A DNA stretch of 64,000 nt from Diphasiastrum complanatum (GCA_029204225.1 CM055102.1:25956922-26020921), one strand, 5' to 3'; positions 47,627 to 61,305 are shown, counted from the stretch's first letter. Numbers and translations are program-made. Notes: a model not told the origin generated them from the letters alone.

Positions 47627-48310
47627 TGTTGAAACAATTCTAGCTTGACCAATTTTGGCCAAATGCATTGTAATTGGCAAGATGGCCATGTAAATAGATG
47701 CCACACATGCCAAATAGCATAGGATGCTTCCCAAGACTTCATTTCTCATATTACATTGTGATAGCATTTGAAATGAGGCCAAAGTGTGCTTAGATAAGCT
47801 AAAGAAATTCTAGGAGCTAAAAATAGCATGTTTTACATTGTTTTTGGATCTTGAGATCTTGACCCCATATTAGGGTGGATCCAATGACCTATTAGGTTAG
47901 ATGTTAGGGTTAGGTTATGATAAGTACAGAGATGCCCTAAAACTTTTAGATCCAAGCTTGAAATGTATAAATGTATGATGGGATCTCCATCCAAATATGA
48001 AAAAAAATCAAGTTTTTTCACTTCCATCAACATTGTCTTTGGGTGGCGAGTTATAGCTATTGGATGTGAGTGATTTTATGCATTGCTTTGGAAGGTACTG
48101 AAGTTGACTACAAGTCTGAGAAGCTTGCTGCACTTTATTTTTATGTATTTGATCAAATCTATGTGGCCATTGTGGAATTAAATGCCAAATTAGCTAGTTT
48201 TGGTAACTAATCTTGATTCTAGCTCATAGTTTGGATCTAGATTTTTGATTTGTGCATCCTCCATCTCTTTTAGAATTGGTTGGGATTCATTTTGCTGTAC
48301 AATTTTTTCA
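47627..48310 (+). mobile_element. 3' LTR of the split copia-type element
   Basis: A 684-bp LTR starting TGTTGAAACAATTC and ending TTTTTTCA. It is the inverted counterpart of 41,016-41,706 and is followed by CCCCT, the putative target duplication. Blocks shared with the 5' LTR include GGGTGGCGAGTTATAGCTA and GATGGGATCTCCATCC. Confidence 0.85.
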
Positions 48311-49475
<1,165 letters not shown>

Positions 49476-49540
49476 CCACCAACCGTACCCACAGTTAGCA
49501 AGGTATCTCAGAGGGCAGTTAGCATCCCTGAGATGGAGTG

Positions 49541-50210
49541 CTAATTGTCCACCAAGAGAAAATTAGCATTTTTTGGTAGTGTAAACATTAGTCCAGGGAA
49601 CACATTGTGTAAGAATAAATTGTTAATAATTTCGTACAATTTTACTTTCATAAAGTCGTTCCGTTGAAAAGCCAAAACGACGTCATTAACCTCACCAACA
49701 AAGTGCATGGCAACAATAATTTGTGCTATGATAAATTTATAAGAGTTAACAATTGGTTTATTAAATGACAGGTGTATGAACTGGAAAAAGGAAAAAGAAA
49801 GCTCCCTTCTTTTATCAAATTTTTTCATATAAAAAATTCTCAACTCGGAATCATAGGTAGTAGTAATATTCAAGAAATTGACGGTATTGTCAATTGTCTC
49901 GACACTCTTGATGGTTAAGTACTCCACGAGATAAATCCATCCAGCGTTATCATCAACACAGAGTTGTTCTTTGTCCAAAAACAAGGAGCATCTGGATTGT
50001 TAATAAAACAGATATCATCAATATAACAAAAAGTATGCTTAAAAGCACTTAGGTATTTTATTTTACCAAGTCTGACAAGTCTCTTCATTAAATGTAATTC
50101 ATAAAATGACAAATACCAATGAAACCAAGTAGGGGAACAAGCAAAGCCCATGCGAATACAACAAACCTGTCTCCACATCTTGTTATCTAATCTCAATATG
50201 CAATTATCAA
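49541..50210 (-). pseudogene. Divergent YIDD reverse transcriptase fragment
   Basis: Read right to left. LIDNCILRLDNKMWRQ leads into MGFACSPTWFHWYLSFYE, which resembles the RT motif with Gly-x3-Ser-Pro. Then KHTFCYIDDICFINNP carries the catalytic Tyr-x-Asp-Asp. After a one-base frameshift near 49,985 it continues with VNFLNITTTYDS, FYMKKFDKRRELSFSFFQF and a NSYKFIIAQIIVAMH block. These spacings match neither copia nor gypsy RT. They recall Penelope-like or other non-LTR-retrotransposon reverse transcriptases. Neighbours give no LTR. The upstream part (50,220-50,454) cannot be joined to it with confidence. Confidence 0.65.
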
Positions 50211-50926
50211 TCAGTAAGTCGTTTCACTAGCATAGTAGTACTATGTCAATATAAGTCCATTTATCGTATGGTTTTCTTAACCATTTCCATTTAAATTCCC
50301 CATGGTTAGGTTTCCATTTATACGCAAGACTTTCATATTTACAAAATTTGAATGTATACCAGAAAATTTGAAGATCGGCCTTTGTACTGCAATTTTTTTT
50401 ATATCTGAATGTATGACATCCAATATACTTGCAAGTGATTGTGTGGGCTCTCATTCCTTTATATTTAATGGATATAAATCTGCGTGATAGAATAGATATG
50501 AGTTTCCAAATAGATATCCAAATTCAGTCTGCTAAATAAAAGTAAATCTGCATAAAAGAATAGAGTTGAATTTAGTTGCATAAAAATAAAACCGCAATGA
50601 TACTTACAATTGCATTTTTTATGATCATTTGAATTGACGGATTGAATACTCAACTCGGAATGCATATACATGTTGAACTAACACCTCTGAAATGGATTGT
50701 CCACCTGGCGATGCTCTAAAGTCAAGAATTCTAGCTTTCCAATAGGACCTGAAAGATAACTTGGATCGTTTTCTCTTTCTAAATGCTCCTTTTGATTATG
50801 GATGCATTAATACCTACGTGTTTTTGACGTATTTTCTTGGTATCCAATTTCCTGCTTCGCCTTTCTCATTGTGAAGAATGACATAATCTATTATGGATCT
50901 GGGTCTCCTTGATGCCATGTTTTCAA

Positions 50927-50967
<41 letters not shown>

Positions 50968-51414
50968 TAGAGAATTCAAACTTTGCTGCTAACTGTAACT
51001 ATGCAAGATTACTGTGATCACAATATCCAACCAATGTGGTTACTATTATAAACTAGTTTGTAACTATGGTCTAGTTTGTAACCATTCCGGGTTAGTAATT
51101 TAACTTGAAGAAGTTGATTCGGGGCAACATTGTACTCTAAGGGCAGCACAAGTCAACCGATAATAAGGGTAAGAGCTGCCCGACGGCAGTTTAAAAAATT
51201 CAAAAATTACAAACCAATTTGATAATTCCGATGAGCTACGTTACATAGATTTCTGTTTTGGATCTTTTGATTGGTCCAAGTGGAAGAAAAAAATAGAGAA
51301 AAAAAATAAAAATATCTTTTGAGAAGGCCCTTTTGTACTCAAGAACTCATGTAATGCATCATATACCAGATAGCGTGACCAAACCAGATAATAGAAGAGT
51401 TATTTTTGCATTTG
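50211..51414. other. Unassigned stretch
   Basis: AT-rich with short frames only. A (CT)n/(AC)n compound microsatellite lies at 50,926-50,967. The left part may be the decayed N-terminal region of the reverse transcriptase element. Confidence 0.35.
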
Positions 51415-51505
51415 TCACTGCATCTGCACTTAAAGAAAGGTCTTTTCCAATTCCAAATTCTAGCTTGATGTAGACTCATCCTATTGAAGCTAGTGTCAGA
51501 GTGGC

Positions 51506-51554
51506 CCCTAGTTCTAGCCCAAGTCTGCTTACAAGACTTGGGCTAGAACTAGGG
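51506..51554. repeat. Perfect 21-bp hairpin
   Basis: Arms at 51,506-51,526 and 51,534-51,554 are exact inverted complements (CCCTAGTTCTAGCCC...), with a 7-base loop GCTTACA. It sits at the junction of the 45,915-like block and family X fragment C. No T-run follows, and no function is assigned. Confidence 0.85.
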
Positions 51555-51559
51555 TTTAA

Positions 51560-52079
51560 ATCTGTTCATTTTGATAACAGTATCAAAGGCGATAGGAGTG
51601 TCAAAGGAAGGATTCTTATGCAAAGAGAAAAGCGCTTGCAGGCTTGGACTTCTGCATCAGTAAGATGGGTAAGAGCGATCCAAAGTTCAATAGAGGTGGG
51701 TGCCAGAAAGTTAACGGATGGAAGGCTCCAAAGCTTATAGACAGTTTTGACAGATTTAAACTCAATAGCACGAGCAAGTACCAAAGGTACTTGGCTTGAT
51801 AGAATTCAAAGGCAGACTGATTGTCAACTTCACAAATTTTCTACGAGAAAGACTCTAGCTAGGAAGCACATCTTCATCAAGGTCTTCGATAAAGATCAAA
51901 TGGTGAGGTGAAAGAGGAGGTTCAGTGTGGGTAGGGGTATCAGTAGTTAAGGCACCATTTTTCTTTTTTCAAACAAGTAAAAATCTTCCAAATATGTGAA
52001 TTGCAAAAACTTTCTTTAGCAGCAATACATTCAACATAGTTAGGGAGGTTAATAAAGATACTTTCGACTATGTTTAGAG
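51560..52079 (-). repeat. Family X copy C, 3' part
   Basis: Continues X past the hAT insertion. On the minus strand it reads VESIFINLPNYVECIAAKES, then LWSLPSVNFLAPTSIELW, with several stops. The last eight bases, GTTTAGAG (52,072-52,079), are repeated at 55,543-55,550. Confidence 0.7.
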
Positions 52080-52952
52080 CATAGTTGCAGCGAATCGCGA
52101 TTCGGGAATCGCGATTCGCTGCAGCGAATTGTGGACAGAATCGCAAAAAAAAAAAAAAACAAAAACCCGATTTTCGGCCTCCTCCTCGCGCACAGAACCG
52201 CGCCAGCAGTGGAGGAGGCAAATTTTTTTTTCTGAGAGCCGTGGGCGTCCAATCTTCGCAAGTGAATACTTGGCAGGCATCTACTCGACGATACGGAGTT
52301 GGTGTGCACGGTGCCGGGTGGGTCTGAGCTTCGTGGAGAGCGAAACGACCAAATTTCGATATTTGGTAAGTGTAGCTTGATTTTTTGCAATTGTTGACAT
52401 TGAGTTGTAGGCAACCAAATCGAGCGTAGTCTGGCTCTAGACCACCTTTCTTCACGCCCGCAATGATTTTTACAGCATCAGTTTCAGCCGTCACGACACG
52501 CCTAGCGAGATTTGAACACCACATTCCAAATGCTTGTGTATTTTGGCCATTTCCATGGAATGGCTTGTTGGAAACCGAGTGAGGTGATGTCTGAGCCTAG
52601 AATGCATTTCCACATGCTTGCACAGACTCCTATGACCTCCGTTCCGCCCGTCTACGTCCGTATCACAAATTTCAATTTTCATGCCCTGATTCCATACTTT
52701 TTAGGGTTTAGGCGTGGACCATCATGCAAACATCTGCTAGGGGCGCGGTTTAGGCCCACACTGCACTCCTTTATGCCTGCACGGACTCCGACGCTAACGT
52801 CAGTCGCCTGTTATCCCTCATACAGAAATTATTCTATCCCACGCCCTAATCTCATGTTCTTCTTTGGCACTTGATATAATGTGTGAACTGGAATCGTTCT
52901 GATGTATGCTCTGGTATTTTGAGCTCTATTTGAGCTCGGTAATGTTGTTCAA

Positions 52953-54429
52953 TTGGGGGGACATTGCGCATATCTGATTGCCCCCGGATTTCTGATGAGG
53001 ATCTGCAGAGGTTGTCTACCATGTACGGGCCCGATACTGCATCACAGGGTTCTAGACAGGGACAGGCAGCAGGAGCAGCTACAGGTAGGCATGCAGGAGG
53101 GCTCACAGGCAGCCTGGCCTACCATGGATATTGGGCCCAGTACATCACGGGCAGGGCATGGTATAGCTGCAGGGCATAGTACATCATGGGTTGGGCATGG
53201 TACAGGTGCAGGGCCCAGTACATCACGGGCAGAGCATGGTACAGCTGCAGGGCCCAGTACAGCACGGGCAGAGCATGGTTCAGGTGCAAGGCCCAGTAGA
53301 GCACCTTCAGTTCCATCCGCAGCAGCAGTAGGACCATCAGATGAGCATGTTGGTTCAGCAGCAGCGGGTGCTTCTCGACCCTCCTCCTCGGCAGCAGATG
53401 CACCACATGCTTCGGCAGATGTTGCCAGAGAGAGTGACACACCCACAGATCAGCCATCCGTTGGGCATGCCAGACCACGAGCACCATATACACAGCAGAG
53501 AGGGGTTAGGCCCAAGCAGCAGACCCTTGATCGATGCGGCTGGCAGAGAGAGCAGCAGGCCCGTTGCACTCGACTGTGTGTGGCCAACATTGCAAGCCAG
53601 CTGCTCGCATTTGAGCGCTTCCAGTTTCCTTTCGATGGAGAGCAGAGTCGGCGGAGGGAGGATCAACTGAGGCCCGTTACATGGTGGTGCATCCACGGGC
53701 GCAGCACAGGTGACCTGAGGCGATTGGCTGAGAGACTCCTTGCACAGGACTGTTCTGCAGGAGCTTGTGAGCGGAATTGGAGCACCTGGGCCTTGTATCA
53801 CACGCAGAAGAGGAACAGGTTGTCCATCGAGCAGTGTAGGCGGTTGGTGTTTGTGAACACCAACGGCCGTATGCTGAGGCGCACACGAGGAGAGGGTCAG
53901 ATGCTCGAGGTGAGTCACATCATCACCCCTTTTTTTCTTGGTATGCTTTGGTGAATTGATTTGCTTTCAAAATATGTAGTGAGTTGCACAATACCTGCCT
54001 AACAACAATGTATTGTTTTTGGTTGCAGGTGGACTCCAACACTTGCTTGGTGGATTCGATAGCTGCTGCTCCTCGGGCACCACCCACACAAGAGGAGATG
54101 GATGATGAGATCCATAGAGAGCTCTACAAACAGGCACAGGCTGACGCATGGGCTTTACGACGGCAGAGGAGGACAGAGAGGCAGAGGGAGAGGATGAGGA
54201 GGGAGATGACGAGGTCTCGGAGGGTGGAGAGATGCTCGGGGCAGACTATGTGGAGGAGGATGAGTGGGTTGAGGGAGATACAGAGGAGGACGAGGAGATG
54301 TGGGCGGAGGCACAGGGGGATGACCTAGCTGACCTGCTGGTGGACCCTGATGCAGAGACAGAGGAGGAGCCAGCCATTCCTGCACGTAGGCCTAGGGGGA
54401 GACCTAGAGGTTCTAGGAGGGGGGGCTGA
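52953..54429 (+). pseudogene. hAT transposase C-terminal region with one intron
   Basis: hAT transposase cuts and pastes its element. The first exon has a low-complexity start with about four 13-residue repeats (GPSTSRAEHGTAA type; 53,129-53,307). It ends with the hAT dimerisation domain: VTWWCIHGRSTGDLRRLAE, SAGACERNWSTWALYHTQKR and RLSIEQCRRLVFVNTN. A canonical intron (53,910-54,028; GAG/GTGAGT...TTGCAG/GTGG) joins in phase 0 to VDSNTCLVDSIAAAPRAPPT. After about 54,145 the likely true frame shifts to an acidic tail (EDEEGDDEVSEGG, YVEEDEWVEGDTEEDEEMW) ending RRPRGRPRGSRRGG. The BED finger and catalytic core were not found, so it is probably inactive. Confidence 0.75.
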
Positions 54430-54972
54430 GTACTCTTTTTGTAGACAGGAGTGGAGCATCACAGGCAGTCGTCAGCCAGGCATCATCACAGTGGGTAGGG
54501 CCATCCCAGGGCGTAGGGTTACGGCCACCTGACACACAGGCACGACGGAGTAGACATAGGACTGGGGGCAGCCAGATGGGGGCCAGAGGAGGGGAGAGAG
54601 GCAGAGGCAGAGGCAGAGGAAGAGGTAGGGAGAGGGGGGTGGTCCAGAGCCAGGGCACGCAGAAGGGATCCAGAGCACGCAGCACAGCCAGGGCCACACC
54701 ACGACATATGGCTCCCTCCAGTTCCGATTCAGCTGCGGACCCATGGGATCTGCAGTCCACAGATTCGGATGATTTATCCTACCATGACTCTGACGAGCCT
54801 TAGTTATATAGTTTTCATTACGTTCATGGAACATCATTGTACCCCTTTTTGGTGCCATGTGGCCCGATATTATATATTATGATGATCCTATTCACAGCAT
54901 TGTCGTGATTCAGTATTGTTCTTTGTGGTTTTAGTTCAGTAACTTCGGTTTTATGGTTTATGATTTATGGTT

Positions 54973-55131
<159 letters not shown>

Positions 55132-55550
55132 GGTTGTTTTGTCAAAAATTGTTTCATTTAAGGCTAAAGTTCAGAATGATTCAGCTAGGTTTTTGTTCAG
55201 CATGGTTTTAGTTCCGTTTGTTGTGAATCGTGATCAGAGAGAGAAAGAGAGAGGGAGAATCAGAGAAAGGGAGATTCCTGCTATGTTCACTAGGAATGCC
55301 CCAATGTGTTCTCTTTTTTTATATGGGATGCAGCTTTAGCGTAAAGGGACCATCTTGCACCTGAAACAGTCGACAAACTACACAATCATACTCCCCTCGA
55401 TCAGAGCTTTCATCTGATACCCATATTGCACAAAAAAATTCAAAAAAAAAAAAAATTCGATTCTACACGATTCTGGAAAAATCTCGAATCGCGAATCGGG
55501 ATTGCGATTTTGATCGCGATTCGCGAATCGCGGTGCAACTATGTTTAGAG

Positions 55551-57364
55551 TATCCTTCTTTTTAATGGAATCCATATAAATCTTGATCCAATCCAAGGTA
55601 GTCATTAAGTCAACAAGGCAAAAGATCTTATCATTAGGGCCAGCGGCGTTACACGTAGCTATATCAGTAGAAGAAATAATATTGTGAACCTCATCATGCA
55701 ACAAATGACAGTCTGTATAAAGGGGTTAGGAGGAGGAAGGGGCTCCCCATAACCAAGTGCAACTGCATCATGAAACCATCCTGTGGACTAAACCATAAAA
55801 CAAATCTAGTTAGCTATAAAATACAATTTCGGTAAAGGTTTGGTACTACCCCGACCAAAGGGTAGTCAGGGTTGCATCTTAAAAAGACGCAGAGAGAGAA
55901 TAAAAAGATTTCACATAGTCCTTCTTGACAAGTCAAGACCAACCCTTTGAACCCTTTAATTTATAGCATAACAGGTAGGAACAAAGCTGTATAAAGTCTT
56001 ATAGTACAGAGTACCATAAAGCGAAACAAGTTTTAGGACACTCAACTGTTGTTTGCGACCATCCCACAAAACAAAATAGCACAAGTTAGTTACATGAGGA
56101 AGACATGTGTCATAGCTGAGCATCAGTTGTTATCCATGTTTAAAACAAGATTCACTACCTTATCAGCTTGATTGTAAATACACATTATACGTCCAATCCT
56201 CCCTATCATGAATTCCATTAATAGCAATACATTCTGTCCTAAAACGAAACCGTATCAAGGCGAATGCCATATTGATCAGTATAAGGCCAAACTGAATATA
56301 TTAAGTTCACATAAGAAGCCATCTTATTATCCACATAATACAAAGAGACTTGACCTGTGTTGCAGTGCTAGGTACTAGGGCAGATACGTGTCATACTAGC
56401 CCCATGGACCTCCCATGAAACCATTAGGAGTCCAAGCACCTTATAGCTCGGGCAAATCCATGCCATACAAGCCTGCCAAGGTCAAACTCTACACATGTAC
56501 ATAGCTCACCTAAAGTAGTCGCTTTATCTTTATTTTCTACTATTAGCATCATAAACCAATCAACTTCAAGCGTAAAATGTACATTTTTAGGATTATATTT
56601 TTGTAGACATTCAATCTTAGCACATCTTGAAATTCCCCATGTGTACGTGACTCGTATTACATTATGCGTCTTGCACAAAATCTACAATTGGGTGAAAAAG
56701 AAATTTATAACGCTGTTACTTCATATAGCTTCATACTTGGATGCGAGATGAAGCCATTTCCTGCGAGCTACCCATGTCCAATTGATTAAGCGAAACACCT
56801 ACGTGCTATTCCACGCATTTTGATAGGCGGCTACCTATCCATTAGGTAGGTGCCAGTGTATATGAGTATTTCAGCACTTGAAGTGTTACAAATAGCATGT
56901 GGAAGTGCGATCCACCATCCCACGGAAATCCGCTGGCTAGCGGCCCACAGATCCACCAAAACCTCGTCAAAAGTATATAGTCATCAACGATTTCCTATCA
57001 AACATGTAATCGTTGACCAAAAGCATGTCCAGAAGCATTATTATCAAAGTTGTTTTGAGTATCATACCTCAACAATTGCTCGGGTATGAGGCTGAGGCAG
57101 CGCCCAATCGCTGGAGTTGTTTTGGAAGCCAAACACCCTAAACCAAATCCACAATTATCATATGTATGTGAGCTATTCACAACAAACACACACATTCACT
57201 TGGTGGTGAGCATTTAGCAAGCGATTATTGAGTCAAAGACATAACATAAATCTTACCTTATTTCGTATCGCTTCCCCTCACGACTACACTTTCGAATGCA
57301 TTCATAGGTCTCTCCTCGTCCAATCCGAATAAAGTTGCAGTAGAGAGAAGAGATGAGAGATAGA

Positions 57365-57367
<3 letters not shown>
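55551..57367 (-). repeat. Family X copy C, 5' and middle part
   Basis: Read right to left. The block at 57,275-57,195 matches 41,707-41,800. The middle encodes an 84-residue frame (56,678-56,424; NVHFTLEVDWFMMLIVENK, then GRLVWHGFARAIRCLDS). The end encodes ISSTDIATCNAAGPNDKIF and MTTLDWIKIYMDSIKKKDT (55,700-55,555). Stops separate these frames. X resembles a transcription unit, possibly a decayed multi-exon gene that has been copied. I do not recognise the product. Confidence 0.6.
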
Positions 57368-57424
<57 letters not shown>

Positions 57425-57725
57425 TGGAAGTTAGGGTTGTGTAATCTCCTTATTTATAGCAGCTAGAGAACACTTAGGTGCACTGAGTGCAAGTAAATGT
57501 CCACAATTAGATTGAATCCCCATAATGTGCACTAATCTTAGCCATTCAAGGAATTTCAAGTTTCCCACCATTCTTTTTTTTTAACTTTTTGTTTTTGGGG
57601 GGTCATCCAACTTAGTGTAGCAAATTAAAGCAATTACATGACTTTGGTTTCGAAGGGACAAAGACTTCCAACAATATCTCGTGGAACAATTGTAGTAGAA
57701 TATGTGTAAAACAGAGTCCATGAGA

Positions 57726-57780
<55 letters not shown>
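57368..57780 (-). repeat. X promoter-like end: GA array, unit Y, GA array
   Basis: (GA)n at 57,368-57,421, unit Y at 57,422-57,721, then (GA)n at 57,722-57,780. It is the single-unit version of the duplicated structure at 48,371-49,473. Confidence 0.8.
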
Positions 57781-57782
<2 letters not shown>

Positions 57783-59621
57783 ATGGCAGCCATGGAGGAA
57801 AATGAGAATTTCGCCTCCATATCTCCAGCATTCCTCACGAGATTTGATGCTCCTTGAGCGGCCTCTGATCGCTGCCCAGTGAGTTGTAACAACACAAATT
57901 TTTTCTCCCAATGGAGCACATTGATACGTTTTTCAACAACCTGCTAGAATAGACTTTTTCAGCTTCTGTCAAGCTGATCTCACGTGTGCTTTATGGCCTT
58001 TCCACAACCACCTGGACTCAGATTCGCATGTCTAGGGCGCAGATCATTACAACCTTACTTCACTGAAGGTGCTCTCCTCCGGCTTGAAATGCATGGTTCT
58101 CTCTCTGAAAACCCTTGTTGTGATAAAAGCAGCCTATTTCGGCTTCCTTCCTCCAAACAGTGTTTTTCTTGAAAGTCTAAGTTCCTCTATGATTGGTCTG
58201 TCTCTTAGCTCTTGATGGTAGATTCCAGCAATAAAAATGATCTGAAAGTGATGCAAGTAGAGTTTGTTACTGCTTCACACTCTCTCACTATAGCTTGAGC
58301 TGCAAAATGCTCAAATGTTCACCACACTGATCCTAGTCAGTTGCTAATGGTTTCCCCACTATATTTGCCTATTTGAGATTGATAGTTATGGACATGAGAC
58401 TAAAAATTTTGCTTATAGCATGACATCGAGTGTCAAATTTTGCCATGCTACAATGACTCTCTTTGTTTGACAACATCAAGATGCTATATTGAGCTCTGCA
58501 AGTAGAAAAGTTTTAAGCTGGGCCTTTGAAAAACTATAGTCCCTCTAACAGTTTCTTCCTGCTGTTTATTCTAAAGAGTTATTGAATAATCAAATAACTT
58601 ATAAAGTAGCTTTAATTTATATCTTACTTTTCATATATGGCAGGGTAGACATTTTGAAAATAACTTTCACTAGTTTTCAGATTAGTGCCCGCTTTGAAGA
58701 TATCCATACATCTTACCATACCGTGTATAAAAATGATGATAAATCAGTACCTGTGGAGCTGTATCGTCTGCAATTGATTCTTTATATTCACCATAATATC
58801 TACTTGATTGAATCCTAACATGTCACACAAGCACACATTTTGGAATTCAGGAATAATATGACGCTGCATCAAGATCAAATACACTGTAGGATGAAATAGT
58901 GCATGCCAGAGTATTTGCAAGTCTGAGTTTGCAAAATGCATGTAATGAACATCCAATCAAGATGTTGTCACAAGGCTTGGGTAATAAAAAACTGTTAAGA
59001 TAAACTATGGAATTGGCAGCTGATACACAAAAGTTTGAAATTTTTTTACTCTCTAGAATATCTTCCCAGAGCACATTTCCTAATATGACTGACATGAACC
59101 CACTTGCTACACTTGCTAATGTCAGCGTGTATTGTAGGAGTTTGCAGTGAATTATCAGGAAGTCTCAAATCTATGATACATCTCAACGAGATTAATGGAT
59201 GCTGTGGGTAAAGACCCCTCATGAATGGAAGCCGCTGATTAAATTAAGAACTCATAAGAATGTGCTTGTTGTAGAAAGGTCATAAAATTGAAAACTCGAA
59301 TACAAGATTGATAACTGCTTCCTTTGAAATTTCTCTTGCTATAAGCAATGGGCTGGTTCTTGCCAGCAACTTCAGATACAGATATTCATGAAGCAGATTT
59401 ACAGGGTTTACAATATAATGCTACAAGCCACACCTGCCTACCTAGAAATTGGCCTCTATTCAGCTTACAAACAAGGCGATGACATGTGCCTAATGGCTTA
59501 TGTCCATTGAATATCTCAGGTATGCAGATCTATGGAGAAAGCTTTTACCACTTATAAGCCTAACAGAGCGAGTACTTGAAATACATGAGCCAAACATTAT
59601 TCTGCAAATAAGGTAGGTGGC
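57781..59621. other. Intergenic region and LysM gene 3' flank
   Basis: No gene is supported. Short frames such as 58,582-58,818 have no recognisable motif. The part next to 59,622 should contain the 3'UTR of the LysM gene, transcribed leftwards. Confidence 0.4.
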
Positions 59622-61299
59622 CTACTGGCCATGCAGCTTTAACCTTTCACTGGGGTAAATAAGGTTTGGATCTTTTATGCCAGGATTCATTTCCGCCAGT
59701 TTTTTCCAACCAGTTTTGCCTGTCCTTCTAGATATGTCAGACAAAGTATCTCCTGCTTGAACTTCATAAATTTCAGTATCCCTGCAATTTGATCAAAAGC
59801 TATGAATGAGCAATCCATTTATGTCGAGTGTTAATTACGACATAAGCAACAAACAAAAAGAAACGTAGGATCCTGATTTGTGGAGGCCACAAAATGAGCA
59901 TCACATCATTGACAGCTAGTGCATGTGGAATAGTGCTTCAGTATCCATTATCACCATCAATATACATGAATACACACCAAATACATGCATACTCAGGAAG
60001 ACCGGTTTATTCTTCCAAACTTGAACATACAAAACTCTACCATCATTCCAGACGTGTCTGGGGTTATGTTAGATGCTGGTTTTGGAATCGTTTTATATCA
60101 ATATATGGACATTGCTCCACAAAAGAAGCCCGCAAAATGTAATAAGTTGTTGGAAAGTTATACCTTCCCTATTTAAGACCAAATGACATTCTTAAGAGTA
60201 GGCAAGCTTTACAGCTTCTATCACAAGTATGCAACCTTGCAGATGAGGGAAAATAATACCTAGGGCGTCGTGCCAGTACAACACCAACTAAAGCCACTGC
60301 ACCTGCAAAAATGGGCAACCATAAGCTGATCTTTCTTGCTTTTCTAATCTCCCCATTGCTGTGCCTTGTAGCATTCGAATTTCTTCCTGGCTGCACAAGT
60401 AAGCTTGAGTCAAAAACTATTTTCATATTACAAGCCACAAGATCACAGAACAGCAAGTGAAAGTGTAAGACATAAGATTGTGAGGATCCTGCAGCAAATT
60501 AGAGCACAAATCGGCGTCTTCAGGTCTGAAATGACAGGACACTTCCCGTGCTCTCATGCAAGAACTCATAAATCAGCTGAGCTATATCTTTGATCATCAT
60601 AGTTTTGAACCAGCTCCTCGACAACGATCCTCACCTGGGCATTCGTTGCCTGTTTGTTTGATAGCTGTCTGTTACCTTCTTGATGTGGAAATTGCATGAT
60701 AAGGTTATCCTTATCAGGTTTGACAATAAGCATGTCTCTGCCCATGACAGGAGGCAAGGTAGAACGAGCATCCAAAGATGTACTAGATGTGGTTGCTTCT
60801 CTGCTAGCTATACAGCCCGATTCCTGCAAGTCAAGATTGTCACACATTTTCAAACAAGCATTGTACTTACCAGATCAGATCTTAACTTTAGCAGTTTAAG
60901 AAATTAATGCAGGGATCATAGATACAGAGAAGAGGGAGCAAAATCCTTAAATAAATAGATAAGGCAGAGCCCCAGTACTCTTTGAAATGCTTCACGCGAC
61001 TTGTTCCAAGAAGTGGAAGGGCTATTTATGATGCTAGACTTATTCCCAGCCAATTCCATGTGATCAATACCATTAACTTTGTCATGTTGTATTATCTCCC
61101 ATGTCACAGCAACATTGTCAAAATCAGGAATCTGCACAGCATCCCATCACCAATTAATGAATCTTGAACTGATGTACAGGCTCAATGCAAAAACAGTCAA
61201 CGTGATCATGATCAAACTTCTCATGAAGTATTCCATTCAGCTTCATTCCTAGTTACCTTAAGTGAGGCATTTAGTTCCTTGTCATGTAGCACGTATACA
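59622..61299 (-). CDS. Membrane-anchored LysM-domain protein, 3' exons
   Basis: LysM domains bind N-acetylglucosamine-containing glycans; the role of this protein is unknown. Five exons fit on the minus strand with matching phases: 61,299-61,257 (VYVLHDKELNASLK), 61,131-60,979 (IPDFDNVAVTWEI...EAFQR), 60,823-60,635 (ESGCIASREATTS...TNAQ), 60,390-60,260 (PGRNSNATRHSNGEIRKAR, then a hydrophobic helix LWLPIFAGAVALVGVVLA) and 59,781-59,622. The last exon encodes one LysM (EIYEVQAGDTLSDISRR, WKKLAEMNPGIKDPN, LIYPSERLKL) ending HGQ and stop. The order is linker, single transmembrane helix, then C-terminal LysM. The last three exons are strongly supported. The donor at 60,979 (AGA/GTACTG) and the first listed exon are less sure. 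Earlier exons, including the start codon, were not found. Confidence 0.8.
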
Positions 61300-61303
61300 C
61301 TAG

Positions 61304-61305
<2 letters not shown>

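Noticed and set aside
53042-53493. Minus-strand frames opposite the hAT transposase
   Set aside because: Open only because of the repetitive GC-rich coding sequence on the plus strand. The hAT dimerisation motif is on the plus strand.
60824-60871. 47-bp intron (GTAAGT...TTGCAG) in the LysM gene
   Set aside because: The signals look good, but 47 bp is shorter than usual plant introns. A direct phase-0 join from 60,979 to 60,823 is simpler. It remains possible with a five-codon exon ending at 60,871.
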